Origin: a virus
Direction: 5' to 3' (one strand)
Virus record (IMG/VR): IMGVR_UViG_3300044821_000159
Location: 1 to 31,519 of that record
Length of the DNA stretch: 31,519 nt
Shown: positions 23,242-31,519 of the stretch, one piece after another
How positions within the stretch are numbered: the stretch's first letter is position 1
Layout of the letters: the number at the start of each line of letters is the position of its first letter
Notes under the pieces: generated by a model
What the model saw: the letters and a program-made list of their open reading frames with translations, nothing else
What the model was told of the DNA's origin: nothing
Databases searched by the model: none
Translations under genes and position numbers: made by a program

Positions 23242-23456
23242 GTTTCGCGGCTTTCGCGCTGGGGCTTGGCGACGTTGTCGAGCGCAAGCGCAATCTGTGG
23301 AAGACGATCGCCTTCGCGGCACGGTACGGGTCCACGCCCCCGACCGCGCTGCTGGGGCGGATGCTCACGGTGAACGAGCTGCACGACTTCGCACAGGCGC
23401 TGGGCGATCTGCTGAGGGAAGAGTCCGCAACCGCGAGGGCCGCCACCGATGGCTGA
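23214..23456 (+). CDS. Tail assembly chaperone extension, -1 frame (gpGT-like, no own start)
   Basis: This -1 frame is open from 23139 to the TGA at 23454-23456 and has no ATG, GTG or TTG until a Met about 32 codons before the end. From 23214 it reads as a good protein: EELRDYRLGFAAFALGLG, then ERKRNLWKTIAFAARYG, and a terminal helix MLTVNELHDFAQALGDLL. It is therefore best explained as a frameshift extension of the upstream gene, as with lambda G-GT. The last 8 bases overlap the tape measure start. The exact slip point is not fixed; TTTT at 23211-23214 is the best candidate. Confidence 0.68.
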   Translation, partial: SEELRDYRLGFAAFALGLGDVVERKRNLWKTIAFAARYGSTPPTALLGRMLTVNELHDFAQALGDLLREESATARAATDG

Positions 23457-25404
23457 CGTATCCCGCACCGTCGAGACGATCTTCAAGGTGACGGGGACGG
23501 CCGCCGTCACCAGCGCCATGGGATCGGTCGCGTCGAGCGCGGAAGCCACCGGCTCGAGCCTGATGGGCATGCTGGGCGGCGTGCGCACGCTGGCCCTGGT
23601 GGGCGTGGGCGCCATGACGGGCCTTGGCGCTCAGATGATCCACATGCAGTCCGCCGCCGAGGGGACGCAGCAGTCGATCGCCGGGGCGCTGTCCGCGTTC
23701 GGCGCGGCCGGGTCGTTCCAGGAGGGGCTCGAGCAGTCGCGCGGGGTGATGGAGATCATCAACCGCGAGGCCGCCGCCCTGCCCGGCAGCGCCGAGGACT
23801 ACGTGCAGGTGTTCCGCACGGCGCTGCCCGCGGCCATGGCGTCGGGGTTTCAGAACATCGAGCAGATCGCGCACTTCACCAACCAGATGACGGCCATCGC
23901 CAGCGCGAACCAGGAATCGAGCATGGAGGCCGGCATGGACATGTCGCGCATGCTCCAGGGGCGCGCCGGGGCCGAGGTGAAGCTGTGGCGCACGATCAGC
24001 CCGCTCATCGGCAAGACGGCCGAGCAGTTCAACCACATGAGCGCGCCCGCCCGCGCCCAGGCGATGCAGGGGGCCATCCACCGGTACGCCGACACGCTCT
24101 CGCACATGGGCGACACGTGGGACGCGATCAGCGGCACGACGTCGCAGTACCTGATCCAGATGGCGCGCGCTGCGTCGATGCCGCTGTTCGAGGCGGCCAA
24201 GACGCAGCTCAAGGGCGTCAACGAGTGGCTCGAGCGCAACAACGACGCGATCGTGCACACCGGGCAGCTCATCGCACGGCACATGGTCGACGGCGTCGAG
24301 GCCGTGCGCGCCCGCGTGACGGCGCTGATCCCCCTGTTCCAGCGCATTGGCGGGGCCGTGGGGGGCGTTGGGGCGTGGGCCGGGGCGCACATGGGCACGG
24401 TGGCTCGCGCCGTGGGCGGCGCCGCCCTGGGCCCGGCGGGGAGCATGCTGGCGGGCGGGGCCATGTCGCTCGCGGCCAGCCACCCGGCCGAGATCGCCGC
24501 GGCCGGCGACGCCCTGCTGGGCATGTTCCACCGGATGGCCGGCATGCTGGAGCCGCTCGTCGCCATGGGTGACGCGCTGTCGAACGGCATCGGCGGCATG
24601 ATGGCCGGGGCACTGCCGGGCGTGGTGAGCGGGTTCACGGCGCTGGGCGACCACCTCACCGGATTCGTGAGCACGGTGGCCCCGGCGCTGACCGACGTGT
24701 TCAACACGCTGAGCGCCACGGTGGGGGGCCCGTTCGGCACGGCCATCGGCAGTGTGGTGAGCCTGCTCAGCGGGGCACTGGGCGACGCGCTGAGCACTGC
24801 GGGCGACTCGATCAAAGAACTGGCGCACCAGTTCAACAACGCAATCTTGACGCTCGAGTCGTGGACCGAGCGAGCTAGCAGCTCAATTTCGCGGTTCGGG
24901 ACGTGGGCCAACAACCTGCTCGGTGGCGGGCACGAGAACGACTTCAGCAATGCGGTCCACATGGCGTTCGGCAACCCGATGCAGGACATGATCGCCATGC
25001 AGGAGCGGTCCGACCTGACGGTCGTGAACTCGATGATGGCCGCGCTGCACAGCATGGGGCTGCCCACGGCGGGTACCGGTGCAGTGGCGGGCCCCGCCGC
25101 GCAGATGCAGGAGAGCCTCGACTCGATCAGCAACTCGCTCGGGGGCGCCGGTGGCAATCCGTGGGACCGCGCTGCGGCGAATCATGCGCGTGCGACCCGG
25201 CGCCTGCACGGCGCCAACGCCCCCGGCGCACGCGGCGGCGCCCACACGGTGAACGACTTCCGGCACAGCCGCTTCGAGATCATGCAGAAGTTCGCCGAGG
25301 GGTACGACCCCGACAGGATTGCAATCGCTTTCACTCACGACCTGGAGCGCACGGCCGACCGGCGCCTGAGCGGGCAGTTCGAGCCCGCGCACGCGGTGCG
25401 GTAG
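23449..25404 (+). CDS. Tail tape measure protein
   Basis: 651 aa. The tape measure sets tail length and is ejected ahead of DNA. Residues 1-40 are polar/helical, then hydrophobic stretches occur at about 47-64 (TLALVGVGAMTGLGAQMI) and several in the middle and later (GGVGAWAGAHMG, GGAALGPAGSMLAGGAMSLA, GIGGMMAGALPGVVSGF, GTAIGSVVSLLSGALGDAL). The rest is Ala/Met-rich and helical. By the usual rule of about 1.5 angstrom per residue, the tail would be roughly 95-100 nm. It overlaps the chaperone frame by 8 bases and ends 3 bases before the next gene. Confidence 0.82.
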   Translation: MADVSRTVETIFKVTGTAAVTSAMGSVASSAEATGSSLMGMLGGVRTLALVGVGAMTGLGAQMIHMQSAAEGTQQSIAGALSAFGAAGSFQEGLEQSRGVMEIINREAAALPGSAEDYVQVFRTALPAAMASGFQNIEQIAHFTNQMTAIASANQESSMEAGMDMSRMLQGRAGAEVKLWRTISPLIGKTAEQFNHMSAPARAQAMQGAIHRYADTLSHMGDTWDAISGTTSQYLIQMARAASMPLFEAAKTQLKGVNEWLERNNDAIVHTGQLIARHMVDGVEAVRARVTALIPLFQRIGGAVGGVGAWAGAHMGTVARAVGGAALGPAGSMLAGGAMSLAASHPAEIAAAGDALLGMFHRMAGMLEPLVAMGDALSNGIGGMMAGALPGVVSGFTALGDHLTGFVSTVAPALTDVFNTLSATVGGPFGTAIGSVVSLLSGALGDALSTAGDSIKELAHQFNNAILTLESWTERASSSISRFGTWANNLLGGGHENDFSNAVHMAFGNPMQDMIAMQERSDLTVVNSMMAALHSMGLPTAGTGAVAGPAAQMQESLDSISNSLGGAGGNPWDRAAANHARATRRLHGANAPGARGGAHTVNDFRHSRFEIMQKFAEGYDPDRIAIAFTHDLERTADRRLSGQFEPAHAVR

Positions 25405-25407
25405 CGC

Positions 25408-26532
25408 ATGCCCACCGACGCCACCACCGGAGCCGTTTTCACGATCGCCGAGACGACCGGCGCGAACCGCACGGTGGTGCTGTCGGCACGCGCGCTGCCG
25501 TACCGCCCGTACACGCTCGAGGGCACGCAGCGGCTCGAGGTGACGTGGTACCCGGGCAGCCCCGAGGGTACTGGTACCGTGCTCGGGGCCGGCGAGGAGC
25601 CGACGACGATCAACGGGATGTGGAAGGACTTGTTCCTGTCTGCTGGCGCCAACGGCGGCGGGACGAACCTCGCCCCGATCGTGGTGAACGGCACGCAGGT
25701 GTCCACCGCGAAAAACGCTTGCAAGCTGTTCGACGACATTCGGCGCCAGGGCCAGGAGCTGGAGGTGACGTGGGACGAACTCACGCGCCGCGGCTACCTG
25801 AAGTCGTTCCGCCAGGAGTGGCACACGCTGCACGACGTGGCGTGGACGATGACGTTCGACTGGATCAGCCAGGGGGAGCCCACCACCCCCGTGGCGCTCG
25901 ACGGCGGCTCGACCAGCGACGCGACCGCGCAGCTCGACGCGCAAACCAACGCCCTGAACGCAGCTGCGGTGCCGCCATTCGCGGTGCCCAGTGGCTTTAC
26001 CGACGCGCTGACCACCGCACTCCAGCTCGTGTCGAACGCCGTGGACAACGCCGCCAACGCCACCGGCGTGCAGAACACGGGCGCCACCGCCCCCGGCGAC
26101 GCGGCGCGCCGCGTGTTCGCCAGCTGCAACGACGTTGTGAACGGCGCGCAGGCCGTGGTGGCCACGTACGACACGCAGCCCGCGCGCACCTTGGTCACCG
26201 GGGGCGACCCGGCCGCCGCACCCTTGGCGCAACTGCCCTTCGGGCAGATCGTTGCGGCCGAAGCGTACAGCCGCGCGGCGCAGTCGGCGGCCCGCACGCT
26301 CCAGCGCACGGCGGCCATCCAGCGCGCGGCGCTGGCGCGCACGCTCCAGAGCACACTGATCGGCGTGTGGCAGGCGTCCGACGGCGACGACCTGCGCGAC
26401 GTGGCGGCCGTGTTCTACGGGTCGCGCCTCCAGTGGCGGCAGCTGCTGCTGTTCAACGAGCTGGGGGGCACGGCCCTCACGCGCGGGCAGCTGGTGCTCG
26501 TGCCGCGCGACACGTCGGGGGCTGCGTCGTAG
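25408..26532 (+). CDS. LysM-domain baseplate/tail protein (gp53 or Mu gpN-like position)
   Basis: 374 aa. The N-terminal 160 residues are beta-rich (LEVTWYPGSPEGTGTV, VVNGTQVSTAKNACKLFDDI), as in proteins that join tape measure to hub. An Ala/Thr-rich helical linker runs about 165-310. The C-terminal about 50 residues look like a LysM motif: LIGVWQASDGDDLRDVAAVF, RLQWRQLLLFNEL, then LTRGQLVLVPR. LysM domains near phage baseplates often help organise hub assembly. Exact homology (gp53, gpX or DNA-circulation protein) is not settled. Confidence 0.7.
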   Translation: MPTDATTGAVFTIAETTGANRTVVLSARALPYRPYTLEGTQRLEVTWYPGSPEGTGTVLGAGEEPTTINGMWKDLFLSAGANGGGTNLAPIVVNGTQVSTAKNACKLFDDIRRQGQELEVTWDELTRRGYLKSFRQEWHTLHDVAWTMTFDWISQGEPTTPVALDGGSTSDATAQLDAQTNALNAAAVPPFAVPSGFTDALTTALQLVSNAVDNAANATGVQNTGATAPGDAARRVFASCNDVVNGAQAVVATYDTQPARTLVTGGDPAAAPLAQLPFGQIVAAEAYSRAAQSAARTLQRTAAIQRAALARTLQSTLIGVWQASDGDDLRDVAAVFYGSRLQWRQLLLFNELGGTALTRGQLVLVPRDTSGAAS

Positions 26533-26534
26533 CG

Positions 26535-28364
26535 ATGCCCACGTACCGCCCCAGCATGTGTGTGAACTTCAAGTTCTTCTTCGACCCGGCGCTGCATGTG
26601 GTGGCCCTGCCCGAGCCCGTGACGGTCGACATGCGCGTGCGGCAGGCCAGCGCCCTGGCCGCGCTCGCCACGGCGGCCCCCGCCGGGCAGGCCCTGATGT
26701 TCCAGAGCCCCGACCAGCGCGCCAGCTGGATCTACGCGCGCGTGCCCAAGCACGGCAGCGTGGAGGACCCCGGGTTCCGTCAGGCGGGCAAGTTCGAGCT
26801 CACGTTCCCGTTCCGCGACCTGCCCATCGACCCGCGCACGGTGGGCGCCGCCGCGGTGGAGATCCACCTGGGCGCGGTGAGCCACGCCGACTTCGGGCGG
26901 GGCATGGTGCAGACGAACGCGAACGGCTCGCGCGCGAGCGTGATCCAGACGCGCGACGCCGACGGTGGCGTGCGGCAGGACACGCTGCGCATGATCGGCC
27001 TGGTCGACGAGTGGCAGGTGGACGAAGCCGAAAACGGCGCCGAGGTGACGATCTCCGGGCGCGACCTGCGCGGCCCCCTGCTCGACACGCCCCTGGGCAC
27101 GGACCCGTCGATCGCGCAGCAGATCCTCGGGGAGCTGGACCTGTCACAGCCCATCACGGCCGTCATCACGCAGCTGCTGCGGTTCAATCCCCTGTTCGAC
27201 CTCATCAACGTGAAGGCGAACCCCGCCGAGTGGGAAGACGGCGTGATCCCAGCGCCCGCCGCGGCCGACCTCGTGCCCCGGCACCGGTTGGGCGCGCGCG
27301 GACAGCGCTCGGGGGCGCGGGCCAGCATGCCCGGCGGGTCGAACCAGATGTCATTCTGGGACCTGATCGTGCAGTTCTCGTTCGTGTGCGGGGCGATCCC
27401 GTACTTCCGCGGCGAAGTCCTGTACCTGCGCCCCGCGCGGAGCATCTACGACCAGCAGCGCGCCGGGTTCGACCCGCGCGTGGCCACGCCGTTCGTCCCC
27501 GACCAGCCCCGGCACGTGCAGGGCGCCCCCGGCGACATCAACGTCCGGTGGCTGGTGTACGGGCGCGACGCGCAGAAGATCCACTTCAGCCGCAAGTTCG
27601 GCGGCACGAGCAAGCCCAAGACCATCCGCGCCGTGAGTACCGCACCCGACGCAGGCCACCGCGGGCTGGCCCAGGTGATCCAGGCCGTGTGGCCCCCCGC
27701 CACTGCCACACCCGCCGCGCGGCGCACGCGCACCAGCCCCAGCACGCAGCAGTCGCAGGAGGACGTGCTCACGATCAGCGTGCCGCTGATCCACGACGTG
27801 AACCGACTGCTCACGGTGGCGCGCAACCTGTACGAGCAGATCGCCCGGCTCGAGATGGGCGGCACCGCACAGACGAAGAGCCTGGCGAGCTTCGGGGGCG
27901 ACAACAGCGACCCCGACCTGCTGCGGTTGCAGCCGGGCGATTCCGTGCTCTTCTACACTGACGTGCGCGAACTCCAGGCGCGCAACCCCCTGGTGAGCAC
28001 CGTGACCGACCACTACCGCACGCCGTTCGAGAGCCAGGTGGACGAGATCGCCGCGCGCATCGGCGACCGCGTACTGGCCGCGGCCATCGTCGCCACGGCC
28101 CGGGGGCAGGTGGCCGCTGTGCAGCGCGCGTTTCGCGTGTCGACCGTGAAGTACGACTGGGACTCTGGCACCGGCGTGGGCATCGAGTTCGACTTCCAGA
28201 ACTACTTCGAGAGCCAGGCCGAACCCGACAGCGTGGGCACGGCACCCGGGGCCGTGCACACGACCACCGTGCCACGCACCCCCACGACCTCGCCGTCGTC
28301 GCCGCAGAGCGGGCTCGGCACGTCGTTCGACCCGTTCTTCACGTCGCGCACGGGGGGCCGCTGA
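26535..28364 (+). CDS. Baseplate hub protein (gpD / T4 gp27-like)
   Basis: 609 aa from the ATG at 26535; the open frame further upstream overlaps two other genes and is not coding. Hub proteins form the trimeric platform for the spike. The N-terminal domain is a beta barrel-like segment, with VDEWQVDEAENGAEVTISGRD (about residues 157-177) resembling hub strand patterns. The middle contains the ligand-like QMSFWDLIVQFSFVCGAIPY motif, similar to the gpD family. A helical C-terminal part and a Pro/Thr/Ser-rich tail follow. The stop overlaps the spike start (TGATG). Confidence 0.75.
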   Translation: MPTYRPSMCVNFKFFFDPALHVVALPEPVTVDMRVRQASALAALATAAPAGQALMFQSPDQRASWIYARVPKHGSVEDPGFRQAGKFELTFPFRDLPIDPRTVGAAAVEIHLGAVSHADFGRGMVQTNANGSRASVIQTRDADGGVRQDTLRMIGLVDEWQVDEAENGAEVTISGRDLRGPLLDTPLGTDPSIAQQILGELDLSQPITAVITQLLRFNPLFDLINVKANPAEWEDGVIPAPAAADLVPRHRLGARGQRSGARASMPGGSNQMSFWDLIVQFSFVCGAIPYFRGEVLYLRPARSIYDQQRAGFDPRVATPFVPDQPRHVQGAPGDINVRWLVYGRDAQKIHFSRKFGGTSKPKTIRAVSTAPDAGHRGLAQVIQAVWPPATATPAARRTRTSPSTQQSQEDVLTISVPLIHDVNRLLTVARNLYEQIARLEMGGTAQTKSLASFGGDNSDPDLLRLQPGDSVLFYTDVRELQARNPLVSTVTDHYRTPFESQVDEIAARIGDRVLAAAIVATARGQVAAVQRAFRVSTVKYDWDSGTGVGIEFDFQNYFESQAEPDSVGTAPGAVHTTTVPRTPTTSPSSPQSGLGTSFDPFFTSRTGGR

Positions 28365-29137
28365 TGCCCCGCGGACGCACCCGCACGGCCATCGACGCGG
28401 CGCGCCTGTCGTCACTGGCGCAGCGCCCGGGCATCGATCCGCGCATCAACCTCACGCTGGGTGTGGTGACGCAGCTCGGATTCGACGCGGTAAAGGGCAT
28501 CTACGCCGACGTGCAGTTCATGCCCACGGGTGAGACGGAGACGTGCCTCGTGGCCGCGAGCTACGCGGGTGGCGGATTCGGCATGTGGGCCCCGCCCCGC
28601 GAGCAGGACACCGTCCTGGTGGCGCTACCCAACGGCGACCCGAACATGGGCCCCGTCATCATCGCGCGCCTGTGGAACAGCGGCGACCCCCCGAGCGCCG
28701 ACTTCAAGGCTGCCGAGCAGCAGGACGGCAGCGACGTGCCCACCGACGACTTCGTGCTGCGCGTGGCGCCGAAGCAGAAGCTCGTGATTCGCACGAGCGC
28801 CGCCGGGGGCAGCGTCGACATCAAGGTTGAGGGCGACGGCACCGCCAGCATCGAGTGCGCGGGCGCGGGCGACATCACGATCAAGCAGTCGGGCAGCGGG
28901 AACGTGAACATCCTGGTGCCCGACTCGAAGAACGTGTTCATCGGGGACACGGCCGGCACCGAGCCCATCCCGCTCGGGCAGACGTTGCAGACGTTCCTGG
29001 GCAGCGTGAAGACGTACTTGGACACCCACACCCACAACTACATTCCCGGTACGCTGACGGCAACCCCGACGACGCCGCCCATCGTGGCGTCGCCCACTGT
29101 GCCCACCATCACCTCGCAGAAGGGACGTGTGAAGTGA
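28364..29137 (+). CDS. Baseplate spike protein (gpV / T4 gp5-like)
   Basis: 257 aa, ATG overlapping the hub stop. The N-terminal OB-fold-like domain, residues about 28-105, includes LTLGVVTQLGFD, VQFMPTGETETCLVAAS and the typical LVALPNGDPNMGPVIIARL. The remainder is a beta-helix-like region of alternating residues (VDIKVEGDGTASIECAGAGD and ITIKQSGSGNVNILVPD). H222-T-H224 near the end resembles the HxH motif that binds iron at the tip of P2 gpV-type spikes, although here about 33 residues follow it. The spike pierces the outer membrane. Confidence 0.8.
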   Translation: MPRGRTRTAIDAARLSSLAQRPGIDPRINLTLGVVTQLGFDAVKGIYADVQFMPTGETETCLVAASYAGGGFGMWAPPREQDTVLVALPNGDPNMGPVIIARLWNSGDPPSADFKAAEQQDGSDVPTDDFVLRVAPKQKLVIRTSAAGGSVDIKVEGDGTASIECAGAGDITIKQSGSGNVNILVPDSKNVFIGDTAGTEPIPLGQTLQTFLGSVKTYLDTHTHNYIPGTLTATPTTPPIVASPTVPTITSQKGRVK

Positions 29138-29958
29138 CCTTCGGATGGGGCGTCGAGGAATGGGGCGACGGGCCGTGGGGCGGCTTTGGCGGCGAGGCGT
29201 CCGGTCCGCTCACCGTGCAGGGTGCGCTGGCCACCAGCACGAATACTGTGCTCGTCACGCTGACGGCGCCGCCCCTGGTCATGAGCCCCATCGGCACCGG
29301 CGACGCGCTGAACCCGGGCACGTGGTTCGTCACGCGGAGTGACACGGGCTTCGCCTTCACGGTGATCGCCGTGCGCCAGGTCGACGCCTACCAGTTCGAG
29401 CTGCGCACGCTCGAGATCCTTGCCGGTTGGCGTGTCACGCACACTGCGGGGTCTAGCACGCTCACCGACGGGGCCGGCAACCCGCTGTCCCCGCCCACGA
29501 CGGCCACATTCCCTGGCGTAGAGGCTGCGGCCGCACCCCTGACCAGTGCGGGTGTGGTCGACGTGGACGTGGCCAACCCGCAGGCGCCGCTCCAGGGCAC
29601 GGCGGGCACCCTACCCGCGACGGCCGCTGGGGACTACGCCACCGAGTCGGGTGCGGCCCTGGCCGACAAGCTCATCACGCGCGCGCTCACTACGAAGCTC
29701 GGCGGGTTCTTCCACCTGCCGAACTACGGGTTCGGCCTGGGGCCGAAACAGAATGTCACCCCGGCGAGCCTGGGGCGGCTGAAGGCCGACGCCGTGCGCA
29801 TCGTCGAGGCCATCCCCATGATCGACTCGGCCGACGTGGTGGTGAGCTTCGACAACGCCATGGGCATCCTGTCGTTCACGACCAACGCGATTCTGCGCAA
29901 CACGGGGCAGTCCGTGCAGGTCATCAATCGCGTCCCCACGCGCGGCGTTCAGCTATGA
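29134..29958 (+). CDS. Baseplate wedge protein (gpW / T4 gp25-like) with N-terminal extension
   Basis: 274 aa, GTG overlapping the spike stop (GTGA). The first 20 residues have the motif FGWGVEEWGDGPWGGFGG, seen in other phage baseplate proteins. Residues about 20-150 are beta-rich. The C-terminal part (LADKLITRALTTKLGGFFHL, YGFGLGPKQ, then a helix RLKADAVRIVEAIP and strand VVSFDNAMGILSFTTNAIL) follows the gp25-like wedge pattern. Its position between spike and gpJ-like genes supports this. Confidence 0.7.
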   Translation: MTFGWGVEEWGDGPWGGFGGEASGPLTVQGALATSTNTVLVTLTAPPLVMSPIGTGDALNPGTWFVTRSDTGFAFTVIAVRQVDAYQFELRTLEILAGWRVTHTAGSSTLTDGAGNPLSPPTTATFPGVEAAAAPLTSAGVVDVDVANPQAPLQGTAGTLPATAAGDYATESGAALADKLITRALTTKLGGFFHLPNYGFGLGPKQNVTPASLGRLKADAVRIVEAIPMIDSADVVVSFDNAMGILSFTTNAILRNTGQSVQVINRVPTRGVQL

Positions 29959-29973
29959 TCGGAGCCCACCGCC

Positions 29974-31188
29974 ATGCCTGACGTGCCGTCATTCCAAGAT
30001 CTCTTCAACATCGGCCGCGACGAAATGTTGTCGCGCAACACGAATCTCACGCAAACCGTGGTTGAGACGGCCGGGACGGAGACGAACATTTTCAACGCCT
30101 CGAGCGCCGCCGTGGGCGACGAGGTGATCGGTCAGCTGGCGCGCGCACTGGCGGCGCTGTACCTGGACAGCGCCAACGGGCAAGACCTCGATCGGCTCGT
30201 GTTCGATCGGTACGGCCTAGTGCGCAAGCCCGCGGCGCCGGCTCTGGGGTCGGTGAATTTCAGCACGGCGACGGTGACCAGCGCGGCGTTCAGCATCCCG
30301 GGCGGCACCCTGCTCCAGACGCAGGGCGGGCAGCAGTTCATCACGATCACGGCGGCCACGTTTCCGTTCGGGTCGGTGGGGCCCGTCACGGTGGCGGTGC
30401 GCAGCACGCTGGCCGGGGCCAACCAGCAGGCGGCCATCGGCACGATCACGGCGATCGTGTCGGCCATCACGGGGGCCCCGGCGGGCATCACCGTGAACAA
30501 CGTCGTGGCCACGTCGGGCGCGGCCGATGTGGAGACAGACGACAGCCTGCGCGCGCGGGCGCGATCGTTCTTCACCACGGCGCGGCGGGGCACCATCGGC
30601 GCGATCCAGGCCGCGGCGCTGGCCGTGCCCGGCGTGGTGACGGCCACGGCGTTCGAGGTGCTGGACGCGTTCGGGCGCCCGGCCAAGGCCGTGAACCTCG
30701 TCGTGGCCGACCAGTTCACCGCGTCGCTCGTGAACATCACGCCCCAGCCCCCGACGTACCAGACGCAGAGCCAGACCCTGGCGACGCAGGTGTTCCAGGG
30801 CCTAGCGGACGCGCGCGCCGCGGGCATCTTCGTCGACGTGCAGGTGGGCCAGGTGGTGCTCCAGGGGGTGCAGCTGGCACTGCGCTTCGCCGCCGGGGTC
30901 GACATCGGGTCGGTCACGCTCCAGGCGTGCGCGGCCGTGGTCGGGTACGTGAACGGGTTGGCTCCGGGTGCGGCCATGACGATCGCGGGCATCATCGGAA
31001 TCCTGCGCGCGGTGCCCGGACTCATCGTCACGGGCAACGAGGTGGTGAGTCCACCGGGCGACGTGATCGCCGAGCCGCTCCAGGTGCTGCGCACGTCGCT
31101 CGCGCTCACCCTGGCCGTGGCGCAGCTGCCCACGCAGCAGCTCCAGTCCACCAGCAACCCCGACGCCGCCGGGAACGGGCCGATCTGA
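29974..31188 (+). CDS. Baseplate J-like wedge protein (gpJ / T4 gp6-like)
   Basis: 404 aa, ATG with CGGAGC upstream. Signature elements of the J family: an N-terminal DLFNIGRDEML helix; LYLDSANGQDLDRLVFDRYG (about residues 64-83), where the DLD..V..YG block is the family hallmark; LGSVNFSTATV; AADVETDDSLRARARSFFTT with the conserved E-[TS]-D-[ED]-[ST]-[LF]-R-x-R pattern; and GTIGAIQAAALAVPGVVTA. It forms the wedge ring that triggers sheath contraction. It is followed 1 base later by the next gene. Confidence 0.88.
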   Translation: MPDVPSFQDLFNIGRDEMLSRNTNLTQTVVETAGTETNIFNASSAAVGDEVIGQLARALAALYLDSANGQDLDRLVFDRYGLVRKPAAPALGSVNFSTATVTSAAFSIPGGTLLQTQGGQQFITITAATFPFGSVGPVTVAVRSTLAGANQQAAIGTITAIVSAITGAPAGITVNNVVATSGAADVETDDSLRARARSFFTTARRGTIGAIQAAALAVPGVVTATAFEVLDAFGRPAKAVNLVVADQFTASLVNITPQPPTYQTQSQTLATQVFQGLADARAAGIFVDVQVGQVVLQGVQLALRFAAGVDIGSVTLQACAAVVGYVNGLAPGAAMTIAGIIGILRAVPGLIVTGNEVVSPPGDVIAEPLQVLRTSLALTLAVAQLPTQQLQSTSNPDAAGNGPI

Positions 31189-31189
31189 C

Positions 31190-31519
31190 ATGGCCGGGCC
31201 CACCATCACCGGGGTCACCCCGACGACCGGCACGCCGCTCGCCATCGGCACGCCGGTGGCGTTCGCCGTGACGAGCACGCCCAGCCTGCTGCGGGTGATC
31301 GTGTCCGTCACGTACCCGGGGCTGGGCATCACCGAAGTGATGTACGACGGCGCGGCGTTCACTCCGGCGTACGCCAACGCCAGCTCGATCGCGACGGTAG
31401 CGGGCGGCTTCGTGTACAGCCTGCTGCGGGTGCCCGTGTGGCCCGACGCCCCCACCGTGCACGTGTTCGCCGTGGACACGTCGGGCGATCCGCTTGTGGC
31501 CGTCATGGCATGGCCCCTG
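31190..31519 (+). CDS. Beta-rich tail-associated protein (partial, runs off the window)
   Basis: Starts at the ATG one base after the J-like stop and stays open to the window end (at least 110 residues). The sequence TGVTPTTGTPLAIGTPVAF and later strands (LLRVIVSVTYPG, TVHVFAVDTSGDPLVAV) look like an immunoglobulin-like domain. A place directly after J in baseplate clusters suggests a tail-fibre or tail-accessory protein. The C-terminus is missing, so the family is open. Confidence 0.6.
   Translation, partial: MAGPTITGVTPTTGTPLAIGTPVAFAVTSTPSLLRVIVSVTYPGLGITEVMYDGAAFTPAYANASSIATVAGGFVYSLLRVPVWPDAPTVHVFAVDTSGDPLVAVMAWPL

Noticed and set aside
24903-26534. N-terminal 544 codons of the long open frame that ends with the hub gene
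   Set aside because: They overlap the tape measure and LysM genes in another frame and are Arg/Pro/Gly-rich; the real start is the ATG at 26535.

Overview
The window is about 31.5 kb of a very GC-rich phage or prophage genome carrying the head and tail genes of a contractile-tailed phage (myovirus). The gene order is classical: portal, a Mu gpF/SPP1 gp7-type minor head protein, scaffold, major capsid protein, head-tail connectors, tail completion proteins, tail sheath, tail tube, tail assembly chaperones, tape measure, LysM baseplate protein, gpD/gp27-like hub, gpV-like spike, gp25/gpW-like wedge and gpJ-like wedge. No terminase, lysis, integration or replication gene is recognisable, so lifestyle cannot be judged. 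The only host hint is a minus-strand lipoprotein with an Asp/Pro/Ala-rich linker and Cys-rich body, a style common in Myxococcota. A diderm, high-GC host such as a myxobacterium is therefore an inference, not a demonstration.

Layout. At 1-1.65 kb are the end of an upstream gene, a glycine-rich adhesin-like protein and a small beta-rich protein. The portal lies at 1.66-3.56 kb. From 3.58 to 7.92 kb is a tightly overlapped accessory cassette: an HTH-like protein, two paralogues sharing an LIEVPW motif and flanking a HAD hydrolase, a four-cysteine protein, two His/Ala-rich proteins with the same N-terminal tag on either side of an HNH nuclease, a third His-rich protein and a Trp-rich protein. 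The minor head protein (7.92-8.91 kb) is followed by a second HNH nuclease. A four-gene minus-strand operon (9.43-11.28 kb) includes the lipoprotein and has a recognisable sigma70-like promoter. At 11.47-14.49 kb are a charged low-complexity protein, another minus-strand gene and a run of small plus-strand proteins, three of which share a C-terminal PxPF motif.

Scaffold and major capsid follow (14.66-17.02 kb). Next comes a roughly 415-base gap without a credible gene, which holds a strong terminator and several UUCG-type hairpins. Connectors and tail genes fill 17.44 kb to the end, with a rho-independent terminator between sheath and tube. The last gene runs off the window.

How it works together. 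The late genes are mostly co-directional, many with overlapping ATGA/GTGA junctions, implying translational coupling. Expression levels appear tuned by terminators placed after the capsid gene and between sheath and tube. A probable -1 frameshift joins the two tail assembly chaperone frames; the second frame has no start codon of its own. The minus-strand insertions look like independently expressed moron or accessory genes placed inside the morphogenesis cluster.
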